A DNA stretch of 5,429 nucleotides, taken from assembly GCA_039649115.1 (NCBI GenBank), contig JBBWZQ010000204.1:1-5429 (forward strand), read 5' to 3'. The notes below the pieces were generated by a model that was not told the origin of the DNA, did no database searches, and saw only the letters and a list, made by a program, of their open reading frames with translations. The stretch comes from DATEJJ01 sp039649115 (GTDB taxonomy: Bacteria > Actinomycetota > Actinomycetes > Mycobacteriales > Micromonosporaceae). Position 1 is the first letter of the stretch; each line of letters starts with the position of its first letter. The position numbers and the translations under genes were made by a program. This document shows, piece by piece, positions 1-5,429 of this stretch.

Positions 1-2798
1 CCCGGCTCGCGGGGTGAGTCGGCGCTCAGGATGCGGACCACGCCGGCGAGTTCGGTGCCGTGCCGGGGCAGCTGGTCGGACGGCCGGCCGCGGACGAGCA
101 TCAGGGCGTTGCGCACCCGGCTGGCGAGGGTCCACGCGGTGGACAGCGCCTGGGCGTCGGGCTCGTCGACCAGCCCGGCCCGCCGCGCCGCGGCGAGGGC
201 CGGGAGGGTACGGGTGGTGCGCAGCTCGGGCACGGTCGCGCCGTGCCGCAGTTGCAGGGACTGCACCGTCCATTCCACATCGGCCAGCCCGCCCCGACCC
301 AGCTTCGCGTGCAGGGACGGATCGGCGCCGCGGGGCAGCCGCTCGCTGTCCACCCGGGCCTTGATGCGCCTGATCTCGGTCATCTGCTCGCGGTCCAGCC
401 CCCGGGCGGGGTACCGGATGCGGTCGGCCAGGGCCAGGAAGCGCTCACCGAGCGACGCGTCACCGGCCACGAACCGGGCGCGCAGCAGCGCCTGCGCCTC
501 CCAGACACGCGACCAGCGGTCGTAGTACTGCTCGTAGGCGGCGAGGCTGCGGACGAGCGGGCCCTGCCGCCCCTCGGGACGCAGGTCGGCGTCCACGCCC
601 AGCGGCGGGTCCGGCGCGGGCGCGGCGAGCAGCCGGCGCAGTTCCCCGGCTATCTCGTGGGCGACCCGGCTCGCCTCGGCCTCGCTCTGGGACCCGGCGG
701 GCGAATACACGAACAGCACGTCGGCGTCGGACGGGTAGCTCATCTCGTACCCGCCGAGCCGGCCCATGCCGATGACGGCGAACGGCAGCCCGACCCGGTC
801 GGTGACGGACAGGGCCGCGGCGAGGGTCGCGTCGGTCACGCCGGCGAGTGCCTCGCCGGCCTGGTGCACGGTCAGCTGGCCGAGCAGGTCCGCGCAGGCG
901 ATGCGGAACAGCTCCCGGCGGCGCAGCGCGCGTACCGCGACGATCGCGGCCTCGGGCTGGTCGTGCCGGGCCGCCGCCGCGGTGAAACCGGCGTGCAGCA
1001 CGTCGCGCGGGCGGGGCACCAGCTCCCCGTCGTCGGCGAGCAGGCGCAGCGCCTCGGGGTCGCGGGCGAGCAGGTCGGTGACGTACCGGGACAGCCCGAG
1101 CAGGCCGGCCAGGCGCAGCGCCACGGGTCCCTCGTCGCGCAGCAGCCGCAGGTACCAGGGGGTGGCGCCGAGGGACTCGGAGACCTGCCGGTAGGCGAGC
1201 AGGCCCCGGTCGGGCTCGGGCGCGTCGGCGAACTCGGACAGCAGGACGGGCAGCAGTTGGCGCTGGATCGCTGCGGTGCGCGACAGGCCGCCGGTGAGGG
1301 CCTCGATGTGGCGCAGCGCGGCGGGCGGGTCGGCGAAGCCGAGCACCTCCAGCCGGCGCCGCGCCGCATCCGGGGTCAACCGAAGGTCCTCGGTGGGTAC
1401 CCGGGCCACGGCTTCGAGCAGCGGCCGGTACAGCAGCTTGGCGTGCAGCCGGCGCACGTCGGCCGCGTGCGCCACCCAGTCGACGCGGAACGCCTCGGTG
1501 GCGTCGCGCGCCGCGTTGCCGTGGTACCCGAGCGCGTGCGCCAGCCAGCGCACCCCCTTCGGATCGGCCGGTACGGTGTGCGTGCGGCGCAGCTTCTGCA
1601 GTTGCAACCGGTGCTCGACATTGCGCAGGAACTGGTACGCCCGGTCGAGCGCCTCACCGTCGGCGCGGCCCACGTACCCGCCGGCCACCAACGCCCGCAG
1701 CGCCTCCAATGTGGACGGTGAGCGGAGCGTCTCGTCGGCGCGCCCGTGCACGAGCTGCAGCAGCTGTACCGCGAATTCGATGTCGCGCAGCCCGCCGGGC
1801 CCCCGCTTGATCTCCCGGTCCACCTCGCGGCGCGGGATGGCTTCGATGATCCGCCGCCGCATGGCGCGGATGTCCTCGACGGCCTCGGGGCGCTGCGCGG
1901 CCTGCCAGACCAGCGGCTGCAGCGCGGCCACCCATTCCTGCCCGAGGGCCAGGTCGCCGGCGGCCGGCCGCGCCTTGAGCAGCGCCTGGAACTCCCACGT
2001 GCGGGCCCACTTCCGGTAGTAGGCGAGGTGGCTGTCCATGGTGCGCACCAGCGGCCCGCGGCTGCCCTCGGGGCGCAGCGCGGCATCCACCGGCCAGGCC
2101 ACCCGCCCGCAGATCTCCATCAGCCGCGCGGCGACGCGGGTCGCCTCGGCCAGGTCGTCGTCGCGCTCGGCCACGAAGATGACGTCGACGTCGGACACGT
2201 AGTTGAGTTCGAGGCCGCCGCACTTGCCCATCGCGACGACGGCGAGGCCCAGGCCGGGCCCGCCTTCCGCAAGGGTGTACGCGGCGGCGAGGGTTGCGTC
2301 GGCGAGCCCGGAGAGCGCGGTCATGGTCTGCTCCACGTCCATGGCCCCGGTCAGGTCGCCGGCTGCGATGCGCAGCAGGCTGCGCCGGTAGGCCATGTGC
2401 AGCCGGGCCACGGTGTCGCCCTCGAAGCGCAGCGCGTACCCGTTGGGCGGGATCAGCGTGCGCCACTCTCCCCGGTGGGCCACCAGGTGGTCACCGAGGG
2501 TGTCCGACGCGCCGAGCACCGCGAGCAGCCGGCCGCGCAGGCCCGGGCTGGTGCGCAGGCTGCTCATGAGGGCCGCCGGGTCATCGGCGGTGGCCAGTCG
2601 GTGCAGTTGGCGCAGGGCCAGATCGGGGTCGGCGGCGCGGGCCAGCGCGCGCAGCACCCCGGGCGCGGCCGGGTCGGCCGGCTGCTGTTCGGCCTCGTCC
2701 CACAGGCGCAGCCCGTCCTTGCCGAGCAGGGCGCCGGCCCGGGACGCGTCCGCGAAGCCGTACCGCGCCAGTTGGCCGACGGCCGCCCGTGGCTGCAT
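1..2798 (-). CDS. glnE: Bifunctional glutamine synthetase adenylyltransferase / adenylyl-removase, 3' end cut by window
   Basis: Cytoplasmic enzyme that adds AMP to, and removes it from, a tyrosine of glutamine synthetase in response to nitrogen status. I translated the minus strand from ATG at 2798 to the window edge: 932 open codons, no stop. Two nucleotidyltransferase modules are visible. The N-terminal adenylyl-removase has GKCGG at 192-195 region, acidic pair D203/D205 (SDVD), D238 in DAALRPEG, then KRGPGGLRDIEF at 331-342. The C-terminal adenylyltransferase has GMGRLGG at 677-683, D691/D693 (SDAD), D736 in DADLRPEG, then KLGRGGLADVEW at 832-843. All acidic metal-ligand positions are present, so both activities look intact. 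The family is usually about 950-1000 residues, so only a short C-terminal tail is missing. The ATG is the only reasonable start: over 20 in-frame codons upstream lack ATG, GTG or TTG. It has no clear Shine-Dalgarno and begins 8 bases after the amidotransferase stop, suggesting translational coupling. Confidence 0.96.
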   Translation of the reverse strand, partial: MQPRAAVGQLARYGFADASRAGALLGKDGLRLWDEAEQQPADPAAPGVLRALARAADPDLALRQLHRLATADDPAALMSSLRTSPGLRGRLLAVLGASDTLGDHLVAHRGEWRTLIPPNGYALRFEGDTVARLHMAYRRSLLRIAAGDLTGAMDVEQTMTALSGLADATLAAAYTLAEGGPGLGLAVVAMGKCGGLELNYVSDVDVIFVAERDDDLAEATRVAARLMEICGRVAWPVDAALRPEGSRGPLVRTMDSHLAYYRKWARTWEFQALLKARPAAGDLALGQEWVAALQPLVWQAAQRPEAVEDIRAMRRRIIEAIPRREVDREIKRGPGGLRDIEFAVQLLQLVHGRADETLRSPSTLEALRALVAGGYVGRADGEALDRAYQFLRNVEHRLQLQKLRRTHTVPADPKGVRWLAHALGYHGNAARDATEAFRVDWVAHAADVRRLHAKLLYRPLLEAVARVPTEDLRLTPDAARRRLEVLGFADPPAALRHIEALTGGLSRTAAIQRQLLPVLLSEFADAPEPDRGLLAYRQVSESLGATPWYLRLLRDEGPVALRLAGLLGLSRYVTDLLARDPEALRLLADDGELVPRPRDVLHAGFTAAAARHDQPEAAIVAVRALRRRELFRIACADLLGQLTVHQAGEALAGVTDATLAAALSVTDRVGLPFAVIGMGRLGGYEMSYPSDADVLFVYSPAGSQSEAEASRVAHEIAGELRRLLAAPAPDPPLGVDADLRPEGRQGPLVRSLAAYEQYYDRWSRVWEAQALLRARFVAGDASLGERFLALADRIRYPARGLDREQMTEIRRIKARVDSERLPRGADPSLHAKLGRGGLADVEWTVQSLQLRHGATVPELRTTRTLPALAAARRAGLVDEPDAQALSTAWTLASRVRNALMLVRGRPSDQLPRHGTELAGVVRILSADSPREP

Positions 2799-2806
2799 GG
2801 CCGCCG

Positions 2807-3589
2807 CTAGTGGCCCAGTAGGGGCAGCGGCCGGGCCGGCTCGGCGTCGACGGCCAGCTCGCCGCGCGCGACGCGGGCGAAGCGCTCCGCGAAGGGCCGC
2901 CAGGCCTCCTCCAGGTCGGGCATCACCGCGTCGACGGCCGCGACGAGCCGCTCGGCGTCGTAGCCGAGCGCGTCCAGGACCGCGCCGCCGCTGGCGGCCC
3001 AGCTGGCGAACATGGCGGTATCGCATTCGATGTGGAACTGGATGCCCCAGGCGCACGGCCCGATGCGGAAGGCTTGATGGGGGAACCGGGGCGAGGCGGC
3101 CAGCAGGACCGCGCCCAGGGGCAGCTCGGTGACCTCGTCCACGTGCCACTGCAGCACGTCCGGCGCCATCGGCAGCGGTCCGAACAGCGGGTCGCGGGCG
3201 GCCACGTCGCGCCTGCCGACCAGGGTCGGGCCGATCTCCGGACCGGACTCGCTGCGCTGCACGGTGCCGCCGTGCGCGGTGGCGAGCAGCTGCGCGCCGA
3301 GGCAGACGGCGAGCGTGGGAAGCCGGTGGCGCACCGCCTTGCGCAGCAGCCCCTCCAGCGCCGGGAACCAGGGTGCGTCATGGGTGCCGTCGGGGCCCGG
3401 GAAGGCGTTCTGCTCGCCGCCGAGCACCACCAGCGCGGCGTACCCGTCGAGGGTCCCGGGCAGCGGGTCGCCCGCGTGCGGCCGGATGGTCTCCAGGGTG
3501 AGCCCGGCCCCGCGCAGCCAGTCGCCCAGCCGGCGGGCGTCGTCCGACCGGTCGTTCTCGACCACCAGGGTCCTGCTCTTGCTCGCCAC
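2807..3589 (-). CDS. Stand-alone class I glutamine amidotransferase (GMP synthase GATase-domain-like)
   Basis: 260 residues forming one class I (triad) glutamine amidotransferase domain, with no synthetase domain attached. Visible motifs are the oxyanion-side glycines G57-G58 (VVLGGEQNAF), the nucleophile elbow with C96 (AVCLGAQLLA), and the His/Glu pair H186 and E188 (QFHIE). The triad is therefore complete. A WHVDEV segment at 148-153 is typical of the GuaA-like branch of these stand-alone proteins. The enzyme should release ammonia from glutamine or cleave a gamma-glutamyl bond; the acceptor or true substrate cannot be told from sequence. No signal peptide or membrane segment is seen, so it is cytoplasmic. 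The GTG at 3589 is the right start: a TAG lies in frame four codons upstream, and a -10-like TAGCCT ends 6 bases before it, consistent with a leaderless message. It lies directly upstream of glnE and probably shares its transcript. Domain call is sure, function is not. Confidence 0.9.
   Translation of the reverse strand: MASKSRTLVVENDRSDDARRLGDWLRGAGLTLETIRPHAGDPLPGTLDGYAALVVLGGEQNAFPGPDGTHDAPWFPALEGLLRKAVRHRLPTLAVCLGAQLLATAHGGTVQRSESGPEIGPTLVGRRDVAARDPLFGPLPMAPDVLQWHVDEVTELPLGAVLLAASPRFPHQAFRIGPCAWGIQFHIECDTAMFASWAASGGAVLDALGYDAERLVAAVDAVMPDLEEAWRPFAERFARVARGELAVDAEPARPLPLLGH
3544..3553. repeat. Direct repeat copy of CCGACCGGTC inside the amidotransferase 5' coding region
   Basis: Same 10 bases and same orientation as 3606-3615, 62 bp away, about six helical turns. 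It lies over codons near residues 12-16 of the amidotransferase, so it could be a second operator copy or a coincidence of codon use (GAC CGG is common in such genomes). Confidence 0.3.
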
Positions 3590-3595
3590 GAGTCG

Positions 3596-3601
3596 AGGCT
3601 A
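3596..3601 (-). promoter_or_regulatory. Putative -10 box (TAGCCT) of the amidotransferase-glnE unit, leaderless type
   Basis: On the minus strand TAGCCT fits the actinobacterial TANNNT -10 pattern. Six bases (CGACTC) separate it from the GTG at 3589, which would put the transcription start on the start codon. No good Shine-Dalgarno precedes that GTG, which agrees with leaderless translation. The -35 region about 17 bases upstream is weak (ATGAGG-like, 3619-3624) and overlaps the opposing -10 box. Confidence 0.5.
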
Positions 3602-3607
3602 CCTGCC

Positions 3608-3615
3608 GACCGGTC
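3608..3615. promoter_or_regulatory. 8-bp palindrome GACCGGTC between divergent -10 boxes, candidate operator half
   Basis: A perfect palindrome directly abuts the TACCCT box and lies 6 bp from the other -10 box. In its 10-bp form, CCGACCGGTC (3606-3615), it recurs at 3544-3553. I saw no third copy in the window. A regulator-binding role is inferred from position only. Confidence 0.3.
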
Positions 3616-3621
3616 TACCCT
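3616..3621 (+). promoter_or_regulatory. Putative -10 box (TACCCT) of the LD-carboxypeptidase gene, leaderless type
   Basis: TACCCT matches TANNNT and is followed by six bases (CATCGG) and then the GTG at 3628, so transcription would start at the start codon. No Shine-Dalgarno is present. A weak -35-like GTCGAG sits at 3592-3597 with an 18-bp spacer and overlaps the opposing -10 box. Confidence 0.5.
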
Positions 3622-3627
3622 CATCGG

Positions 3628-4560
3628 GTGACCACGGCCGAGCCTCTGCGCCCGCGCGCGCTGCGCCCCGGTGACCAGGTGATGCTCGTCTCACCGTCGG
3701 GACCCGCCCGGCCCGGGCGGGTGGCGCGCGGCATGGCGCTGCTGTCGGGCTGGGGGCTGCGCGTCGCCCTGGCACCGGACGTATACGCGCGGCACGGCTA
3801 CCTCGGCGGCACCGATGCCCAGCGCATCGCCGGGCTGCACACCGCGCTGCGCGACCCCGACGTGCGCGGGGTCGTCTGCACCCGCGGCGGGTACGGCACC
3901 CAGCGCATCGTGGACGATCTCGACATCGCCGCGGTGCGCGCGGACCCCAAGGTGGTCGTCGGCTTCTCCGACATCACGGCCCTGCAACTGGCACTGTGGC
4001 GCGGGGCGCGGCTGGCGACGGTGCACGGGCCGGGCGCGTCGTGGTGCGACGAGCGCACGCCGGAGGCGTCCGCGCGGTCGCTGCGGGCCGCGATAATGGC
4101 GGCCGAGCCGGTGGTCGTCACGGCCGAGCCCGATCAGGAGACTTTCGGGGTACGGGTGCCGGGCCGCGCCACCGGCACCCTGCTCGGTGGCAACCTCTGC
4201 GTTCTCGTGTCCTCCATCGGCACGCCGGACTTCCCGCCGCTGTCCGGCGCCGTCCTGCTCCTGGAGGAGGTCGCCGAGCCACCGTACAAAGTGGACCGCA
4301 TGCTCACCCAGCTACGCCGCACCGGCCTGCTGCGCGGGCTCGCCGGTGTGGCGCTGGGCCAGTTCACCGGGTGCGCCGACGAATGGCCGACGTCCATAGT
4401 GGACGTGCTGACCGAGCGCCTCGGCGACCTGGGCGTACCGGTGCTGGGCGGGCTGCCGGTCGGCCACGGGCGCGGCCAGCGCAGCGTACCGGTGGGCGTA
4501 CCGGCGACGCTCGACGTCGGGTCCGGCACCCTCACCGCTGCGCCCGCGGTCCGGAGCTAG
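3628..4560 (+). CDS. S66-family muropeptide LD-carboxypeptidase (LdcA-like)
   Basis: 310 residues, the usual size for peptidase family S66. Known members cleave the L-Lys/mDAP-D-Ala bond of tetrapeptide muropeptides during cell-wall recycling; the MccF branch instead detoxifies microcin C-type peptidyl nucleotides. Aligned by eye to E. coli LdcA (S106, E200, H270), the triad here is S114 (GFSDIT), E213 (first Glu of LLLEEVAEPPY) and H280 (PVGHGRGQ). Other family hallmarks are LRPGDQVMLVSPSGP at 12-26, TRGGYGTQR near 90-98, GTLLGGNL near 182-189 and YKVDRMLTQLRRTG at 220-233. No signal peptide is seen, so it is likely cytoplasmic, as expected for recycling. GTG at 3628 is chosen because the conserved N-terminal strand begins about residue 12 and no other start lies just upstream. 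No Shine-Dalgarno precedes it, and a TACCCT -10 box ends 6 bases before the GTG, suggesting a leaderless mRNA. It is transcribed divergently from the amidotransferase gene. Confidence 0.93.
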   Translation: MTTAEPLRPRALRPGDQVMLVSPSGPARPGRVARGMALLSGWGLRVALAPDVYARHGYLGGTDAQRIAGLHTALRDPDVRGVVCTRGGYGTQRIVDDLDIAAVRADPKVVVGFSDITALQLALWRGARLATVHGPGASWCDERTPEASARSLRAAIMAAEPVVVTAEPDQETFGVRVPGRATGTLLGGNLCVLVSSIGTPDFPPLSGAVLLLEEVAEPPYKVDRMLTQLRRTGLLRGLAGVALGQFTGCADEWPTSIVDVLTERLGDLGVPVLGGLPVGHGRGQRSVPVGVPATLDVGSGTLTAAPAVRS

Positions 4561-4578
4561 CGGCCGCGCCACTAACCG

Positions 4579-4605
4579 GGCGGGCCATCCGGCCGGGCAG
4601 CCGCC
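4579..4605 (+). terminator. Possible GC-rich terminator hairpin after the LD-carboxypeptidase gene
   Basis: About 20 bases after the TAG stop, GGCGG (4579-4583) plus GCC (4584-4586) can pair with GGC (4591-4593) and, past a seven-base bulge, CCGCC (4601-4605), around an ATCC loop. There is no T-run after it. Actinobacterial terminators often lack one, but the bulge makes the structure only moderately convincing. Confidence 0.22.
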
Positions 4606-4625
4606 GCGAATTCGAAGGTGAGATC

Positions 4626-4666
4626 GCCGACAGCGTGGTGTCGCACCTGATCACTATCGTGTCGGC
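4626..4666. repeat. Inverted repeat GCCGACA / TGTCGGC around the putative -10 region
   Basis: Two perfect 7-base arms, 4626-4632 and 4660-4666, are separated by 27 bases. Their centres are 34 bp apart and they flank the core promoter region of the ferritin-like gene. This could be a bipartite operator. The arms are short and the loop is long, so a functional hairpin is unlikely and chance is possible. Confidence 0.3.
4655..4660 (+). promoter_or_regulatory. Possible -10 box (TATCGT) for the ferritin-like gene
   Basis: TATCGT matches TANNNT and would place the transcript start near 4667, giving a leader of about 31 bases that includes the GAGGAG ribosome-binding site. No convincing -35 is seen around 4631-4638. 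The box lies inside the loop of the inverted repeat at 4626-4632/4660-4666. Confidence 0.33.
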
Positions 4667-4686
4667 AGACTGTCCGGGGGCTGACC

Positions 4687-4692
4687 GAGGAG
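4687..4692 (+). promoter_or_regulatory. Ribosome-binding site GAGGAG of the ferritin-like gene
   Basis: A strong Shine-Dalgarno core sits five bases before ATG 4698 and fixes that start. It contrasts with the other three genes of the window, none of which has a comparable site. Confidence 0.8.
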
Positions 4693-4697
4693 TGAAG

Positions 4698-5429
4698 ATG
4701 GCGTTCGACATAGCCGAATACACGAATACCGCGCGGCGGGTACAGGAGGACGACGTCGACTACGACGCGTTCCGGGACCGGCCGCTGTCCAGGGATGCGC
4801 TGCGCAGCCTGCGCTACATGTCCGACGTCGAGAGTCACACCATCTGCTACCTGCGTGACCTGCTGGTGACGCCGTCGCACAAGGACCCGGAGATCACCGC
4901 TTTCCTGACCATGTGGGCCTACGAAGAGTTCTGGCACGGCGAGGCGCTGGACAAGGTGCTGCGGGCGCACCAGATCCCGGCGACCTACGGGCACATCCGG
5001 CGGGTACGGCTCGCGCAGGGCCTGCTCGACACGATCACCCCCATCCACCAGGCGATCGCCGGGTACGTGATCGGGGAGGACTACATCGCGGTCCACATGT
5101 CCTGGGGCGCGATCAACGAATGGTCGGCACACTCCGCGTACGCGCGGCTGATGGAGCGCGAGGACCATCCGGAGCTGACCAAGCTGCTGCGCCGCGTCCA
5201 GGCGCAGGAGACCAGGCACCTGGCCTTCTACAACTCGCAGGCGCGGGACCGGCTGGAGCGCTCGAAGCGGGCCCGCAGGATCACCCGCTTCGCGCTGCGC
5301 AAGTTCTGGACGCCGGTCGGCTCCGGCATCCAGCCGCGGCACGAGACGCGCTTCATCCTCGACTACCTGATGGGCGGCGCCGAGGGCGGCAGGCACATCA
5401 CGCGGCTGGACAGGAAGGTGGACACGCTG
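4698..5429 (+). CDS. Ferritin-like diiron protein, 3' end cut by window
   Basis: 244 codons are open from ATG 4698 to the window edge. The sequence is mostly amphipathic helix and carries the ligand pattern of a four-helix diiron carboxylate protein: a lone Glu in helix 1 (probably E45 in SDVESHTICYL), E77-x-x-H80 (YEEFWHGE), a third-helix Glu (probably E141 in INEWSAH) and E171-x-x-H174 (AQETRHLAFY). The E, ExxH, E, ExxH order matches the ferritin-like superfamily, including acyl-ACP desaturases and related oxidases. Spacings of roughly 32, 64 and 30 residues differ somewhat from plant acyl-ACP desaturase. The catalysed reaction cannot be assigned: desaturase, N-oxygenase-like or other diiron oxidase are all possible. 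A basic segment (RSKRARR) follows near 188-194, after the bundle. There is no signal peptide. The start is supported by GAGGAG five bases upstream. The gene follows the LD-carboxypeptidase on the same strand after 137 bp and probably has its own promoter. Confidence 0.85.
   Translation, partial: MAFDIAEYTNTARRVQEDDVDYDAFRDRPLSRDALRSLRYMSDVESHTICYLRDLLVTPSHKDPEITAFLTMWAYEEFWHGEALDKVLRAHQIPATYGHIRRVRLAQGLLDTITPIHQAIAGYVIGEDYIAVHMSWGAINEWSAHSAYARLMEREDHPELTKLLRRVQAQETRHLAFYNSQARDRLERSKRARRITRFALRKFWTPVGSGIQPRHETRFILDYLMGGAEGGRHITRLDRKVDTL

Noticed and set aside
60..1721. A 553-codon open frame on the plus strand, antisense to glnE, and similar long antisense frames.
   Set aside because: The minus-strand frame carries all GlnE motifs. 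The plus-strand translation is low-complexity Gly/Gln/Arg/Val-rich with no domain. Long shadow frames are expected where third positions are almost all G or C.
2207..2231. Cysteine in the GKCGG loop of the GlnE removase domain, where E. coli has leucine.
   Set aside because: The flanking glycines and acidic residues are intact, and I recall Cys at this site in other actinobacterial GlnE proteins, so it is probably lineage-normal.
3032..3631. Plus-strand open frames of about 200 codons over the amidotransferase gene.
   Set aside because: They overlap a gene with a complete catalytic triad on the other strand and show no recognisable motif.
3631..4130. A repeated CACGGCCGAGCC string at the start and in the middle of the LD-carboxypeptidase gene.
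   Set aside because: Both copies are in coding sequence reading Thr-Ala-Glu-Pro with preferred codons, so codon bias explains it.
4560..4613. NotI-like (GCGGCCGC) and EcoRI (GAATTC) sites in the intergenic region, suggesting a cloning scar.
   Set aside because: GCGGCCGC is common in DNA this GC-rich, and the surrounding sequence looks natural with no vector-like stretch.
4572..5396. A 274-codon minus-strand open frame opposite the ferritin-like gene.
   Set aside because: The plus strand has a strong ribosome-binding site, an ATG and a coherent diiron motif set; the minus frame shows none of these and is a shadow.

Overview
The window is very GC-rich, with almost every third codon position G or C, GTG starts and compact gene spacing. 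The coding style and the type of GlnE point to a high-GC actinobacterium. Micromonosporaceae or a relative is my guess; the genus cannot be fixed from this sequence. It looks like ordinary chromosomal core or near-core DNA. I saw no insertion sequence, phage gene, CRISPR array, tRNA or rRNA.

Layout. Positions 1-2798, minus strand: most of glnE, the bifunctional glutamine synthetase adenylyltransferase/adenylyl-removase, cut at its C-terminus by the window edge. Positions 2807-3589, minus strand: a stand-alone class I glutamine amidotransferase of unknown substrate, 8 bases upstream of glnE and probably co-transcribed with it. Positions 3590-3627: a 38-bp divergent intergenic region. Positions 3628-4560, plus strand: an S66-family LD-carboxypeptidase with an intact Ser/Glu/His triad. 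Positions 4561-4697: a 137-bp intergenic stretch with a possible hairpin, promoter and inverted repeat. Positions 4698-5429, plus strand: a ferritin-like four-helix diiron protein, cut by the right edge.

How the genes relate. GlnE tunes glutamine synthetase by reversible adenylylation according to nitrogen status. The gene transcribed just ahead of it encodes a glutamine-dependent or gamma-glutamyl-hydrolysing enzyme, so the pair plausibly forms a small nitrogen-related operon; this is inference. The LD-carboxypeptidase acts on peptidoglycan peptides and has no evident functional link beyond sharing the divergent promoter region. The ferritin-like protein has its own Shine-Dalgarno and probably its own promoter.

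The most interesting non-coding signal is the 38-bp divergent region. Both outward genes begin with GTG exactly 6 bases after a TANNNT -10 hexamer and lack a Shine-Dalgarno, as expected for two leaderless transcripts back to back. An 8-bp palindrome (GACCGGTC) lies between the two -10 boxes, and its 10-bp extended form is repeated 62 bp away inside the start of the amidotransferase gene. I found no clearly new multi-gene system.
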